Of a stretch of DNA of 41,924 bases, positions 1 to 7,898 are shown piece by piece; positions within the stretch are counted from its first letter, which is position 1, and every line of letters starts with the position of its first letter. The stretch comes from Lachnospiraceae bacterium (GTDB lineage Bacteria; Bacillota; Clostridia; Lachnospirales; Lachnospiraceae), in assembly GCA_900751995.1 (NCBI GenBank), contig CAADTP010000057.1:1-41924 (forward strand). The letters run 5' to 3'. A program made the translations under genes and the position numbers. The notes beneath the pieces were generated by a model. That model was not told where the DNA came from and searched no databases. It worked only from the letters and a program-made list of their open reading frames with translations.

Positions 1-144
1 AGGAAAACTTGCGTATCAAGGCTCATTCGTTAGTAGTAAATAAGTAGTAAATTGATGTGTTTGTTTCCTTGAAAATGCTGATAGATACTGTGTTTTAGCT
101 GATAATCAGATTTTTATTGTGTTTTTCAGCTTAAAAAAATGCAC
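1..144. other. non-coding edge segment
   Basis: No open frame with a ribosome-binding site is visible on either strand. The stretch is AT-rich and lies downstream of the potCD terminator, so it is either the tail of a neighbouring intergenic region or the flank of a gene outside the window. Confidence 0.5.
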
Positions 145-188
145 AAAAAAAGTATGAGCTGTCCATTTTTCGACAGTCCATACTTTTT
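145..188 (-). terminator. intrinsic terminator of the first pot operon
   Basis: Two 17-nt arms (147-163 and 172-188) pair at 15 of 17 positions around an 8-nt loop. On the minus strand the hairpin runs into a tract of seven T. It lies about 35 nt beyond the potCD stop codon and should end the potA-potB-potCD transcript. Confidence 0.85.
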
Positions 189-198
189 ATAATGATTT

Positions 199-225
199 GT
201 AACTGCTCAGTACCCTCACAGTTAC
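199..225. repeat. 27-nt hairpin repeat, subtype A, overlapping the potCD stop
   Basis: A GTAACTG arm and a CAGTTAC arm enclose a 13-nt loop. It differs by one base from the hairpin that opens the MITE-like element at 4022, but no element body is attached here. The potCD stop codon (222-224) lies inside the right arm, so the repeat supplies the end of the reading frame. Confidence 0.7.
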
Positions 226-2102
226 GATGATTTTACTTTATTCCACAGATCTCCATACGTCTGATCTGCTTCTGTTCCAAGATACTGGAAGGTTTCCAGA
301 TTGTCATATTTCGAAAGATCCGGGAATGCGATCTTACTGTTTCGGATATCGTCATCCTCGATCAGCTCTCTTGCCGCCTCGTTCGGTGTAGAATATGTAA
401 TATAATCAAAATTCATCAGGGCAATATCCGGTCTGCAGAGGAAGTTGATGAATTTCTCTGCATTTTCTTTATGCTCTGCATTCTTCGGGATTACCCAGGA
501 ATCAATCCAGATGTTGCTTCCTTCTTTCGGGATCACATATTCCAGATTCGAATTTTCTTTCTGTGTATAAATTGCCTCGCCGGAATAGATCACGCCGATG
601 GTCGCCTCATTTCCGATCATTTTGTCACGCACCTGGTCAATGACATATGCCTGCACGAGAGGTTTCTGTTCAATCAGGAGATTCTTCGCCTCGGTCAGTT
701 CATCCAGGTCTGTGGAATTCAGAGAATAGCCAAGATATTTCAGTGCCACGCCAAAAGCATCACGGACTGAATCCTGCATCAGAATGCTGTCCTTGTATTT
801 CTCATCCCAGAGAATGGACCAGCTGTCTACAGGCTCATCCACCATTGTCCTATTATAAAGAATCCCCACGGTTCCCCAGCAATATGGTACAGAGTATTTA
901 TTCTCCGGATCAAACTGCCTTGACTGTTCCAGATACTGTTTTCCAATGTTTTTGAGGTTCGGGATATTATCGAAATCAATCTCCGAAAGCAGATCATTTT
1001 TGATCATTCGCTGAATCATATAGTCGCTTGGACAGATCACATCGTAAGCGATCGCACCGGAACTGATCTTAGGATAAAGAATTTCGTTTGTCTCAAATTC
1101 TTCATAGATCACATCGATTCCCGTTTCCTTCTCAAAGATCGTCAGAACCTCCGGATCAATGTATTCGCCCCAGTTATAAACAACCAGCTTTTCATCATTC
1201 AGGACATTGCTTTCTTTGGCATAATAAAAACCGCCTCCGATAAACACAATACAGATTGTAACCGGAAGTACACGGCGGATGATGATCTTCTTGACTTTGG
1301 AAGGTCTGCGGACTTTTTTTCTTGCCGCTGCCTCCTCATCCTCCTTTGGAGAATAATTGACCAGAATAAGAAGCACCAGAACCGTCACAAACATGATCGT
1401 GGAGAGTGCATAAATCTCCGGTTTGATTCCCTTTCGTACCTCTGTGTAGATTTTGGTTGAAAGTGTATCAATTCCAGGTCCCTTGGTAAAATGAGTGATA
1501 ACAAAATCATCCAGTGACATCGTAAAGGCCAGCATAAATCCGGAAAGAACGCCCGGTACGATATCCGGGAATACCACCTTAAAAAATGCTCTGACCGGAG
1601 ATGCCCCAAGATCCAGAGCAGCTTCATAGGTGTAACGATTTGTCTGCTTCAGCTTCGGTGCCACGCTTAAGATCACATACGGGATGTTGAATGTGATATG
1701 AGCGATCAGGATCGTTCCGAAACCAAGCGTCATATGAAACGCAATAAAAAGAAGCATCAGAGATACACCCATAACGATCTCTGCGTTCATCATCGGGATA
1801 TTGGTAAGTCCCATATACATAGTCTTCCATTTCTGTTTCATTCCCTGGATCGCAATTGCCGCCGCAGTTCCGATGATCGTTGCGATCGCTGCAGAAACAA
1901 ACGCAATAATAAGTGTCGTATAAAAAGCACTCATGATCTGTTCATTCCGAAACAGTTCTCTGTACCATTTCAGGGTGAAACCACCCCACTTTGCCCTGGT
2001 CTTGGACTGGTTAAAGGACAGTACGATCAGGGTTACGATCGGGGCATACAGCAGAATAAAAATAAGTGCCAGGTAGATTTTCTGTAAGTATTTTCTGATC
2101 AA
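222..2102 (-). CDS. potCD: polyamine-type ABC importer, permease PotC fused to substrate-binding protein PotD
   Basis: A 626-residue fusion. Residues 1-250 are a PotC-like inner-membrane permease with six hydrophobic segments and the EAA loop (about 160-185, EAALDLGASPV) that docks on the ATPase. Residues 251-276 form a charged, basic cytosolic linker. A seventh hydrophobic segment (about 277-294) crosses outward and leads into a PotD-like periplasmic-binding-protein domain (about 305-626, beginning LVVYNWGEYIDP). This topology puts the binding domain outside and tethers it to the channel, so no lipobox is needed. The start is TTG, with the upstream potB stop (TGA) sharing two of its bases, so translation is coupled. 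It is the last gene of potA-potB-potCD. The likely substrate is spermidine or putrescine, from family resemblance only. The frame is uninterrupted across the junction, which argues against a sequencing artefact. Confidence 0.9.
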   Translation of the reverse strand: MIRKYLQKIYLALIFILLYAPIVTLIVLSFNQSKTRAKWGGFTLKWYRELFRNEQIMSAFYTTLIIAFVSAAIATIIGTAAAIAIQGMKQKWKTMYMGLTNIPMMNAEIVMGVSLMLLFIAFHMTLGFGTILIAHITFNIPYVILSVAPKLKQTNRYTYEAALDLGASPVRAFFKVVFPDIVPGVLSGFMLAFTMSLDDFVITHFTKGPGIDTLSTKIYTEVRKGIKPEIYALSTIMFVTVLVLLILVNYSPKEDEEAAARKKVRRPSKVKKIIIRRVLPVTICIVFIGGGFYYAKESNVLNDEKLVVYNWGEYIDPEVLTIFEKETGIDVIYEEFETNEILYPKISSGAIAYDVICPSDYMIQRMIKNDLLSEIDFDNIPNLKNIGKQYLEQSRQFDPENKYSVPYCWGTVGILYNRTMVDEPVDSWSILWDEKYKDSILMQDSVRDAFGVALKYLGYSLNSTDLDELTEAKNLLIEQKPLVQAYVIDQVRDKMIGNEATIGVIYSGEAIYTQKENSNLEYVIPKEGSNIWIDSWVIPKNAEHKENAEKFINFLCRPDIALMNFDYITYSTPNEAARELIEDDDIRNSKIAFPDLSKYDNLETFQYLGTEADQTYGDLWNKVKSS

Positions 2103-2914
2103 AATGCCGCACCCCCGTCTTCGTTGTCATATTTTGCCACAAGGGCCATACTTGCAATGATAAATACCATCAGTACAAGAGAAAGTCCACTTCCCACATG
2201 CCAGTTACTGTTCTGTTTAAAGGACTGTTCGATCACATTTCCAATCAGAAGGATCTTGCCGCCTCCTAAGAGATCAGAGATAACAAAAGTCGTCAGTGCC
2301 GGTACAAATACCATCGTGATACCGCTGATCACACCCGGAATACTCAGTGGAAAAATAACCTTTAAGAAGGTCTGTACCGGATTTGCTCCCAGATCACGAG
2401 CGGCATTGATGACGTTATTGTCGATCTTGATCAACACATTGTAGATTGGAAGGACCATGAACGGCAGGAAATTATAGACCATACCAAGAACGATCGCATA
2501 TGGTGTATTGATGATTTCCAAAGCCGGCAGATGCAAAAAACTCAAAACACTGTTGATAACACCGTTCTTTTCGAGCAGAGTCTGCCACGCCAGTGTACGC
2601 AGAAGAAAATTCATCCACATCGGCAGAATAAAAATAAGTACTACAAAACTTGTCTGGTTGACCTTTTTCTGACTCAGGATCATTGCCAGCGGATAGGCCA
2701 GAAGCAGACAGAATACTGTACTCAGAAAAGACAGCAGGATGGACATTCCCAGTGCTTTCAGATTCTCAGGTGTCGTGATCTGTGCAAGGTTTGCAAACGT
2801 AAAGCTTCCATCATCACTGGTAAATGCATAATATACGATCACCAGAAGCGGAATCACAACAAAAGATACTGCCCAGAACAGATAAGGTCCGGCAAGCATA
2901 CGCTTATTCTTCAA
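2099..2914 (-). CDS. potB: polyamine-type ABC importer permease PotB
   Basis: A 271-residue integral membrane protein with about six hydrophobic segments and the permease EAA motif (INAARDLGANPVQTF, about 170-185). It would form the transmembrane heterodimer with the permease half of the downstream PotCD fusion, energised by PotA. The start is TTG at 2914: a GAGGAGG ribosome-binding site lies nine bases upstream, whereas the next in-frame ATG at 2899 is badly spaced. It overlaps the end of potA by 11 bp and the start of potCD by 4 bp, so the three cistrons are translationally coupled. The short C-terminal tail ends in an acidic, glycine-containing stretch. Confidence 0.9.
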   Translation of the reverse strand: MKNKRMLAGPYLFWAVSFVVIPLLVIVYYAFTSDDGSFTFANLAQITTPENLKALGMSILLSFLSTVFCLLLAYPLAMILSQKKVNQTSFVVLIFILPMWMNFLLRTLAWQTLLEKNGVINSVLSFLHLPALEIINTPYAIVLGMVYNFLPFMVLPIYNVLIKIDNNVINAARDLGANPVQTFLKVIFPLSIPGVISGITMVFVPALTTFVISDLLGGGKILLIGNVIEQSFKQNSNWHVGSGLSLVLMVFIIASMALVAKYDNEDGGAAF

Positions 2915-3977
2915 TGTTTACCGCCTCCTCATCTTCTGACTCCGGTTTCTTCATGATCTGAATGTCAAACGGATCCACATGAATGCTGACCTCTGTTCCC
3001 ACCGGGAACATATCCGTACTGTGTATCAGCCACTCATAATTGTTTGCCATTACCTCCATCTCATAATGGACACCCTTAAAGATCATATGTGTGACCACGC
3101 CGTCAATACTTCCTTCGCCTGGTTTGAGAAGATCAATATCCTCCGGACGGATCACAACGTCGACCGGCTGATTCTGTCCGAATCCCTCATCTACACATGC
3201 AAAATTAACTCCAAGGATCTTGACCAGACGATCCTCTACCATAGTTGCAGAAATAATGTTGCTCTCTCCGATAAAATCTGCCACAAAAGCATTCTCCGGC
3301 TCATTGTAGATTTTTTCCGGTGTTCCGATCTGCTGGATATATCCCTGGTTCATAACCACAATGGTATCTGACATGGTAAGAGCCTCTTCCTGGTCATGCG
3401 TTACGTACAGGAAGGTGATTCCCAGTTCATTCTTAAGACGTATCAGCTCATACTGCATATCCTGACGCATCTTAAGATCCAAAGCTCCCAGAGGCTCATC
3501 CAGAAGAAGCACCTTCGGTTCATTTACAATTGCTCTTGCAATTGCAATACGCTGCTGCTGGCCACCACTCAGGGAATCCGGCATACGGTTTTCGAATCCA
3601 TCCAGATTAACAAGCTTCAATGCGTATTTGATCTTATCATAAATATACTGTTTACTTTTATTTTTTATTTTTAATCCAAAGGCAATATTTTCCGCAATAT
3701 TCATATGTGTAAACAATGCGTACTTCTGAAATACGGTATTAAGCTGTCGCTTATTTGGCGGAAGATCTGTGATATCCTGCCCGTTAAAGATCACGTGTCC
3801 TTTATCCGGTGTCTCAAAGCCTCCCAGGATACGAAGTGTAGTGGTCTTTCCACATCCACTTGGACCAAGAAGCGTCAGGAATTCATTTTCTCTGATATAA
3901 AGATTCAGTTCATCCAGAACTGTCTGCATCCCATAAGATTTAGAAATGTCGATCAAGTCGATCAGCTTATTACTCAT
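2904..3977 (-). CDS. potA: polyamine-type ABC importer ATPase PotA
   Basis: A 357-residue ABC ATPase. Visible motifs are Walker A (GPSGCGKTT, about 38-46), the Q-loop region, signature LSGGQQQRIAIAR, Walker B LLLDEP, the D-loop GALD and the switch histidine in THDQEEAL. The C-terminal third is a TOBE-type domain typical of the PotA/MalK/CysA group. It powers import through PotB and PotCD. The start is ATG with AGGAGG seven bases upstream. It is the first gene of the operon; its leader carries the MITE-like element at 4022-4163. A second, divergent potA paralogue lies at 16236-17327. Confidence 0.93.
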   Translation of the reverse strand: MSNKLIDLIDISKSYGMQTVLDELNLYIRENEFLTLLGPSGCGKTTTLRILGGFETPDKGHVIFNGQDITDLPPNKRQLNTVFQKYALFTHMNIAENIAFGLKIKNKSKQYIYDKIKYALKLVNLDGFENRMPDSLSGGQQQRIAIARAIVNEPKVLLLDEPLGALDLKMRQDMQYELIRLKNELGITFLYVTHDQEEALTMSDTIVVMNQGYIQQIGTPEKIYNEPENAFVADFIGESNIISATMVEDRLVKILGVNFACVDEGFGQNQPVDVVIRPEDIDLLKPGEGSIDGVVTHMIFKGVHYEMEVMANNYEWLIHSTDMFPVGTEVSIHVDPFDIQIMKKPESEDEEAVNIEE

Positions 3978-4013
3978 TGGCTGTCCTCCTAAAATATCCC
4001 CTCTTTTTTACAA

Positions 4014-4171
4014 ACATTTTTGTAACTGTTCAGTACCCTCACAGTTACGAGTCAAAATGCATTCCAAATCACCTTCGGTGATGGCATTTTGCCTTGTATA
4101 TCTCGGGATTTTGGCAAAAACATGCCAAAACGCCTCGCGGGATACTACCTTCTGAATAGTTACACATTTTT
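4014..4171. mobile_element. MITE-like element with 8-bp target duplication
   Basis: A 142-bp element (4022-4163) has terminal inverted repeats GTAACTGTTCAG and CTGAATAGTTAC (11 of 12 matching). It is flanked on both sides by the direct repeat ACATTTTT (4014-4021 and 4164-4171), as expected for a target-site duplication. Inside are three stem-loops: 4022-4048 (GTAACTG/CAGTTAC), 4053-4091 (CAAAATGC/GCATTTTG with inner ATCACC/GGTGAT) and 4109-4130 (TTTTGGCA/TGCCAAAA). It has no coding capacity. A related copy starts at 41829. A transposase acting on it would have to be elsewhere in the genome. Confidence 0.75.
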
Positions 4172-4196
4172 ATAAATATTCTATATAAAATAGCAA
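4169..4196 (-). promoter_or_regulatory. candidate promoter of the first pot operon
   Basis: On the minus strand TTGCTA (4191-4196) and TATAAA (4169-4174) are separated by 16 bp. The predicted start would fall at about 4162, at the edge of the MITE-like element, so the element would be transcribed as leader. The surrounding sequence is very AT-rich, so other promoter placements are possible. Confidence 0.4.
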
Positions 4197-4238
4197 CTTT
4201 CTTTTTGTATCATAAAAACGTTCTGATTTCAATAGGTT

Positions 4239-4934
4239 TCAGAGGATTTCAGCATAATTTTTTGTATCCGCTTCCGTTTCATTCTCTTCGGGTAATAGCT
4301 CACATTCCACCGGTTCCGTATCTTCCGAACTTTCACTCAGATCCTCCAGGTCAAACTCCTCCTGCTCTGCTTCTTCTCCAGATTCCGGAGTATTCTCCTG
4401 CGTAGTTTCAGGAAGGAACGAATCTGTAAATTCTGCCTCCAACTGCACCTTTCCATCGGCTTCCGGTGCACACAGCGGGCTGTCATCCGCGTTGACCTTT
4501 ACTACTCCTGTCAGTGTCTTTGCGTATGTATTATCTGTCGACGCAGTAATCTTATATGTATGCCCTGCCTTCAGTCCACTGACCACAATTTCCACCGCAT
4601 TTCGCTGCCCTTTTGTTATGGTTCCTGCTGCCGGGCTGACTGTAAGACTGCTTTTTTCATCTTTGTCTGTATCTCTCACTTCCACCACATACTCAATATC
4701 CACTTCCGAATATTCCTCTTCATTTATATAGTTCATCAGAGTCACCGACGCCATTGTATCCTCTTTTACCATCACCTGATGCACGCCGCCATCCAGCAGA
4801 TCACTGACAAAATAAAAATTCCTGGCATTTACTACACCTGTCAGTTCTGTCTGTCTTATATATTTTGCCGACACAGAGGGAATGGAAATCATGATCATAC
4901 AAAAAACTGCCCAAAATATCTTTGTCCCTGTCAT
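4239..4934 (-). CDS. secreted TasA/camelysin-like protein with acidic C-terminal tail
   Basis: 231 residues. A hydrophobic N-terminus ends in SVSA followed by KYIRQ, the same A|KY junction as in the TasA-like protein at 7118-7837, so cleavage by a SipW-type peptidase is likely. The early mature part (ARNFYFVSDL) resembles the first strand of its relatives. Residues of about 60-170 are compatible with a beta-sandwich. From about residue 183 the protein becomes highly acidic (runs of E and D with P, S and T). LPETT near 184 is not followed by a hydrophobic segment, so it is not a sortase signal. It is the last gene of the export cluster, 24 bp after the fusion gene. ATG follows AAAGGGG. The function could be a minor fibre subunit or cap; this is inference. 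Confidence 0.7.
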   Translation of the reverse strand: MTGTKIFWAVFCMIMISIPSVSAKYIRQTELTGVVNARNFYFVSDLLDGGVHQVMVKEDTMASVTLMNYINEEEYSEVDIEYVVEVRDTDKDEKSSLTVSPAAGTITKGQRNAVEIVVSGLKAGHTYKITASTDNTYAKTLTGVVKVNADDSPLCAPEADGKVQLEAEFTDSFLPETTQENTPESGEEAEQEEFDLEDLSESSEDTEPVECELLPEENETEADTKNYAEIL

Positions 4935-4958
4935 TTTTCGTCCCCTTTCCTGTCTGTA

Positions 4959-6986
4959 TCAATCAATCTGCTCTGTCTTTAGTGTGACAACAAAAGTCTC
5001 TGATCTTCCGGCATAATCTTCATTCCTCTCTGCCTGCTCCTCACTCACCGGCCAGACAATTTCAAGAATATAGCCATGCACTTTCGGATCATCTGCCAGA
5101 ATCGTATCGGAAGATACTTCGATTTTGTCTGCCAGGACTGAACCATCGCTTAACTGCTTTTGCTCTGTGTTTTCTGTTGTTTTGTATATTCTGAACACCA
5201 GTGGCAGATTCTTATCTCTGCTGGCTGCATAAATGGCATACCTGACTGCTGTCTCACTTTTATTTGTTACTTGAATTTCATACTCAACGGCTTCTCCCGG
5301 TGCTATGGAGATATTGGAAATTTCCTGCATAAGCGTCCCTGTCTCCATTACTTCAAATTTCGCCGCAACCGCACCGTTTTTTTCCGATACCTGTGTCATG
5401 CATCTCGCAAAAATATCAGACGCTATCCAGCTAAACAGTACGCTTATCCAGAATAAAACGGCTAATATCTGTATGATTCTGTTATTTCGAAGTGTTTTTC
5501 TCTGACATTCTGCATGACCTATTTCCTGCCTGAGTATACGGATCTCTTCTTTGACAGCATTCAGTTCCTGTGCTTCTTCGTTTTTTCGCCGCTGCAAAAA
5601 ATATTCGATCAGAAAAATTATCGTACAAAATAACAACATCCCTCTCAGTGTACAGACCATGCTCAGGACAGTTCCCAGACATGGGATCCACCCGATCACC
5701 ACTCCCTGAATTTCGGACTTGTCAAATGCCGGATCAGGTGCATTGTTCGCATCTCCCTGCGTTATGATCTGGTCCTTTCTGATCTCTGTGATACGATGTA
5801 CTACCAGGCTGTTTCCGGATTGATATACCACAATGTCTCCTCTGTTTACCTTCTGCGTTTTTCTGACAATCAGAAGGCTCCCTCTGGAAAAAGTGGGTTC
5901 CATGCTTCCGGAAAGAACATTTGCCACACCAATACCAAACGGCATGGGCATCGGACTCCCCGAGACATCCTGCGCCTTCATAAAATATAGACTTATCCCC
6001 AGTATCAGCCAGAAAAGTCCCCGGGAAATTCTTCGCAAAATCCCGGAATTTATGCGGCGGCAGCTGACAACCACAGCCAGTATTCCTGATGCAGCAAGCA
6101 TAATGAGCCAACTTCCGGTTTGCGCACTGTCACCGGTCTTTGGTGCTTTCTTTAAGACACTGCCCGTATTCTTTGACCATGCCTGGACAAAATCCGCAGA
6201 TTCCTCTGTGCCTGCCTCTTCTGCTGCAAGTGTATGTATCACTACTCTATAGGAAATTTCCTGATGTTCGTTCTTTTGCTTTGCAGATATGTTTCCCGTG
6301 CCGGCGGAAAAATCTCCATAGAGTGTATCCTGTTCATTTTTGCCCCGCTCAAATCTCCATCTCCAGTAAAGCGTGTACTCTGCATTTCTCCCCGGACAAA
6401 GCTTTCTTTTTTCACTTATCTTACTGAATTCTTCTGCGCTCAGCCATTTTCCTCTTCTGTCCATCCAGCCATTGCTTCCGGATATACGAAATTCCAGCGG
6501 AATCTCATAATTACTGAAATTACTGTCAGCCTCAAACCAGACTTTATACTGTACATTCCTTTTGCCTGAATTTTGCAGTGAAAATGTATAATCGCCCTCC
6601 GTCCCAGGTGCCACAGCCTTCTGGGTGTTCCTGCTCTGCACAGTTATTTCATCGCTCTTATTTCGGCAGGAAGTATGAAACAGTTCAATGGGAGTCTCCG
6701 TATTCCATACCTTCCGGTCATCCAAAACCTTAAACTCAAAAGTCTCTGCCTGCTTTTTGGTAAGCTTTGCAGTTGTACTCTGCATGGCCATCGCTCTGTG
6801 TATATTCTGATCTGCACTCATAACCCCCTTATAAAGGCTGATTTCACGATCACTGTGACAGATATGCAGCACGGACAGGACAGACATAGCTGTCACAGAC
6901 ACAAAAACAGACAACATAAGTATCAACCGACAAAGCCTGTGATTTTTGTAATTCCTTTTTTTCGCAGTAGAACTGTTCTTTGACAT
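4959..6986 (-). CDS. fusion: TasA-like domain, SipW-type signal peptidase, TasA-like domain
   Basis: 675 residues. The start is the ATG at 6986, preceded by AAGGAG; an upstream in-frame ATG at 7079 has no such site. Order: hydrophobic anchor (about 20-41); exported beta-rich domain with the APGTEGDYTFSLQNSG pattern of TasA/camelysin relatives (about 45-265); KAPKTGD at 280-286, resembling a degenerate sortase signal, followed by hydrophobic segments (about 292-308 and 322-336); a SipW-type (ER-type) signal peptidase with serine 361 in SGSMEP, histidine 397 in VVHRI and the QGDANN motif (410-415); hydrophobic segments (about 431-462); a charged cytosolic coiled stretch; another hydrophobic segment (503-521) ending in an IFA|RC junction; and a second TasA-like domain (522-675) ending QID. 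It may process subunits while presenting domains like them, or anchor a fibre. Domain assignment is from motif reading; the joint function is inference. Confidence 0.75.
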   Translation of the reverse strand: MSKNSSTAKKRNYKNHRLCRLILMLSVFVSVTAMSVLSVLHICHSDREISLYKGVMSADQNIHRAMAMQSTTAKLTKKQAETFEFKVLDDRKVWNTETPIELFHTSCRNKSDEITVQSRNTQKAVAPGTEGDYTFSLQNSGKRNVQYKVWFEADSNFSNYEIPLEFRISGSNGWMDRRGKWLSAEEFSKISEKRKLCPGRNAEYTLYWRWRFERGKNEQDTLYGDFSAGTGNISAKQKNEHQEISYRVVIHTLAAEEAGTEESADFVQAWSKNTGSVLKKAPKTGDSAQTGSWLIMLAASGILAVVVSCRRINSGILRRISRGLFWLILGISLYFMKAQDVSGSPMPMPFGIGVANVLSGSMEPTFSRGSLLIVRKTQKVNRGDIVVYQSGNSLVVHRITEIRKDQIITQGDANNAPDPAFDKSEIQGVVIGWIPCLGTVLSMVCTLRGMLLFCTIIFLIEYFLQRRKNEEAQELNAVKEEIRILRQEIGHAECQRKTLRNNRIIQILAVLFWISVLFSWIASDIFARCMTQVSEKNGAVAAKFEVMETGTLMQEISNISIAPGEAVEYEIQVTNKSETAVRYAIYAASRDKNLPLVFRIYKTTENTEQKQLSDGSVLADKIEVSSDTILADDPKVHGYILEIVWPVSEEQAERNEDYAGRSETFVVTLKTEQID

Positions 6987-7001
6987 CTTCTTTTCTCCTT
7001 C

Positions 7002-7053
7002 TTCTGACCTTCCCAAAAAGCAGAGAGGATTCTGGTTTTTGGAAAAGTCAGAA
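7002..7053 (-). promoter_or_regulatory. 18-bp intercistronic hairpin before the fusion gene
   Basis: Arms 7002-7019 and 7036-7053 pair over 18 positions around a 16-nt loop. The two positions that do not match as DNA become G-U pairs only in the minus-strand RNA, which supports a transcript structure. The 3' arm of the RNA abuts the ribosome-binding site of the fusion gene. There is no T-tract, so it is more likely an mRNA stability or processing element or translational modulator than a terminator. Confidence 0.6.
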
Positions 7054-7117
7054 AACGTCCCTGTCCTGCCACTGAACAAGGACGAAGTCTGACTGATCGC
7101 AGTTATATGTATCCAGG

Positions 7118-7837
7118 TTAGTCAATCTGACTTACAGTTGTTTTAAGTGCTAACTCAATTTTTGAATCGTTACTCTCATCTGCATCTGCAGCCAATTTGC
7201 CAAGATATGTATCTTTTTCATCATCATTTTCAAATGCCCAGTTCCAAGATGCATGAACATAACCATTTGTTCCTATTGTAGATAAATCCGTGTTAGGAGC
7301 GTAACTTTTTGAATATGCCTTAATAGCATTTTCTACAGTTGTTTTCAACTCAGCAACCGAATTAGCTGCATTTGTAACAGCAATTCCATTTATGTCCTTC
7401 ATTCCTGTTAAACCATAAGTTTTGTCTCCTACCGTAATAACAATCGGGCAATATTCACTATTATCTTCCGCTTTCCAGCCCGTTAATGTTAAGGTTGGTT
7501 CATATTGAACTCTGACTGCAACTTCCGGTGTACCTGAAATAGTTGCATTAACCAACTCTCCCGTTGTTCCAGGTGCAACTACTGCATCACCAGTTTTACC
7601 ACTTGTTACTACTGACTTTGCAATTGTCCCTATAACACTTGTATCATCTGTTTCATATTCATCTGCAAACATTGCTCCACTTTCCGTAATCACAACTCCA
7701 AATTTTGCAACTCTTGCTTCATCTTTACCAGTTACACTTGTCGTATACTTCGCCAACGTTCCGGACAGCACACTTGCTGTAAGTAATACAGCTACCCCCA
7801 GGGCGGCTGTGTTTCTCATCATTTTGTTTTTCTTCAT
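7118..7837 (-). CDS. TasA/camelysin-like SipW-dependent exported subunit
   Basis: 239 residues. The signal peptide (1-29) ends SGTLA|KYTTS, the form typical of SipW-processed proteins, followed by ARVAKFGVVI, the first strand of the camelysin/TasA fold. VVAPGTTGELVNATISGTPEV (about 86-106) is the conserved turn and strand of the family. The C-terminus ends in a beta strand closing with QID, as does the fusion protein next door. ATG lies behind AAAGGAGT. It sits directly downstream of sipW (61-bp gap), and its likely role is the main secreted fibre or matrix subunit. The gene is AT-rich: 7201-7260 and 7381-7440 each contain 20 G/C of 60, against 32 of 60 at 8161-8220 in sipW. This may reflect diversification, acquisition or expression-related codon use. 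Confidence 0.8.
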   Translation of the reverse strand: MKKNKMMRNTAALGVAVLLTASVLSGTLAKYTTSVTGKDEARVAKFGVVITESGAMFADEYETDDTSVIGTIAKSVVTSGKTGDAVVAPGTTGELVNATISGTPEVAVRVQYEPTLTLTGWKAEDNSEYCPIVITVGDKTYGLTGMKDINGIAVTNAANSVAELKTTVENAIKAYSKSYAPNTDLSTIGTNGYVHASWNWAFENDDEKDTYLGKLAADADESNDSKIELALKTTVSQID

Positions 7838-7898
7838 TGCTATGTACTCCTTTCCAGTTTGTGTTATTTATATCCAGTTCCGTGTGGCACGTTCAGAA

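Noticed and set aside
250..1250. PotC-PotD fusion as an assembly error
   Set aside because: The frame is continuous, and the linker plus extra membrane segment make a topologically sensible protein.
4370..4390. LPETT as a sortase sorting signal in the acidic secreted protein
   Set aside because: The last position is not glycine, and no hydrophobic segment or basic tail follows.
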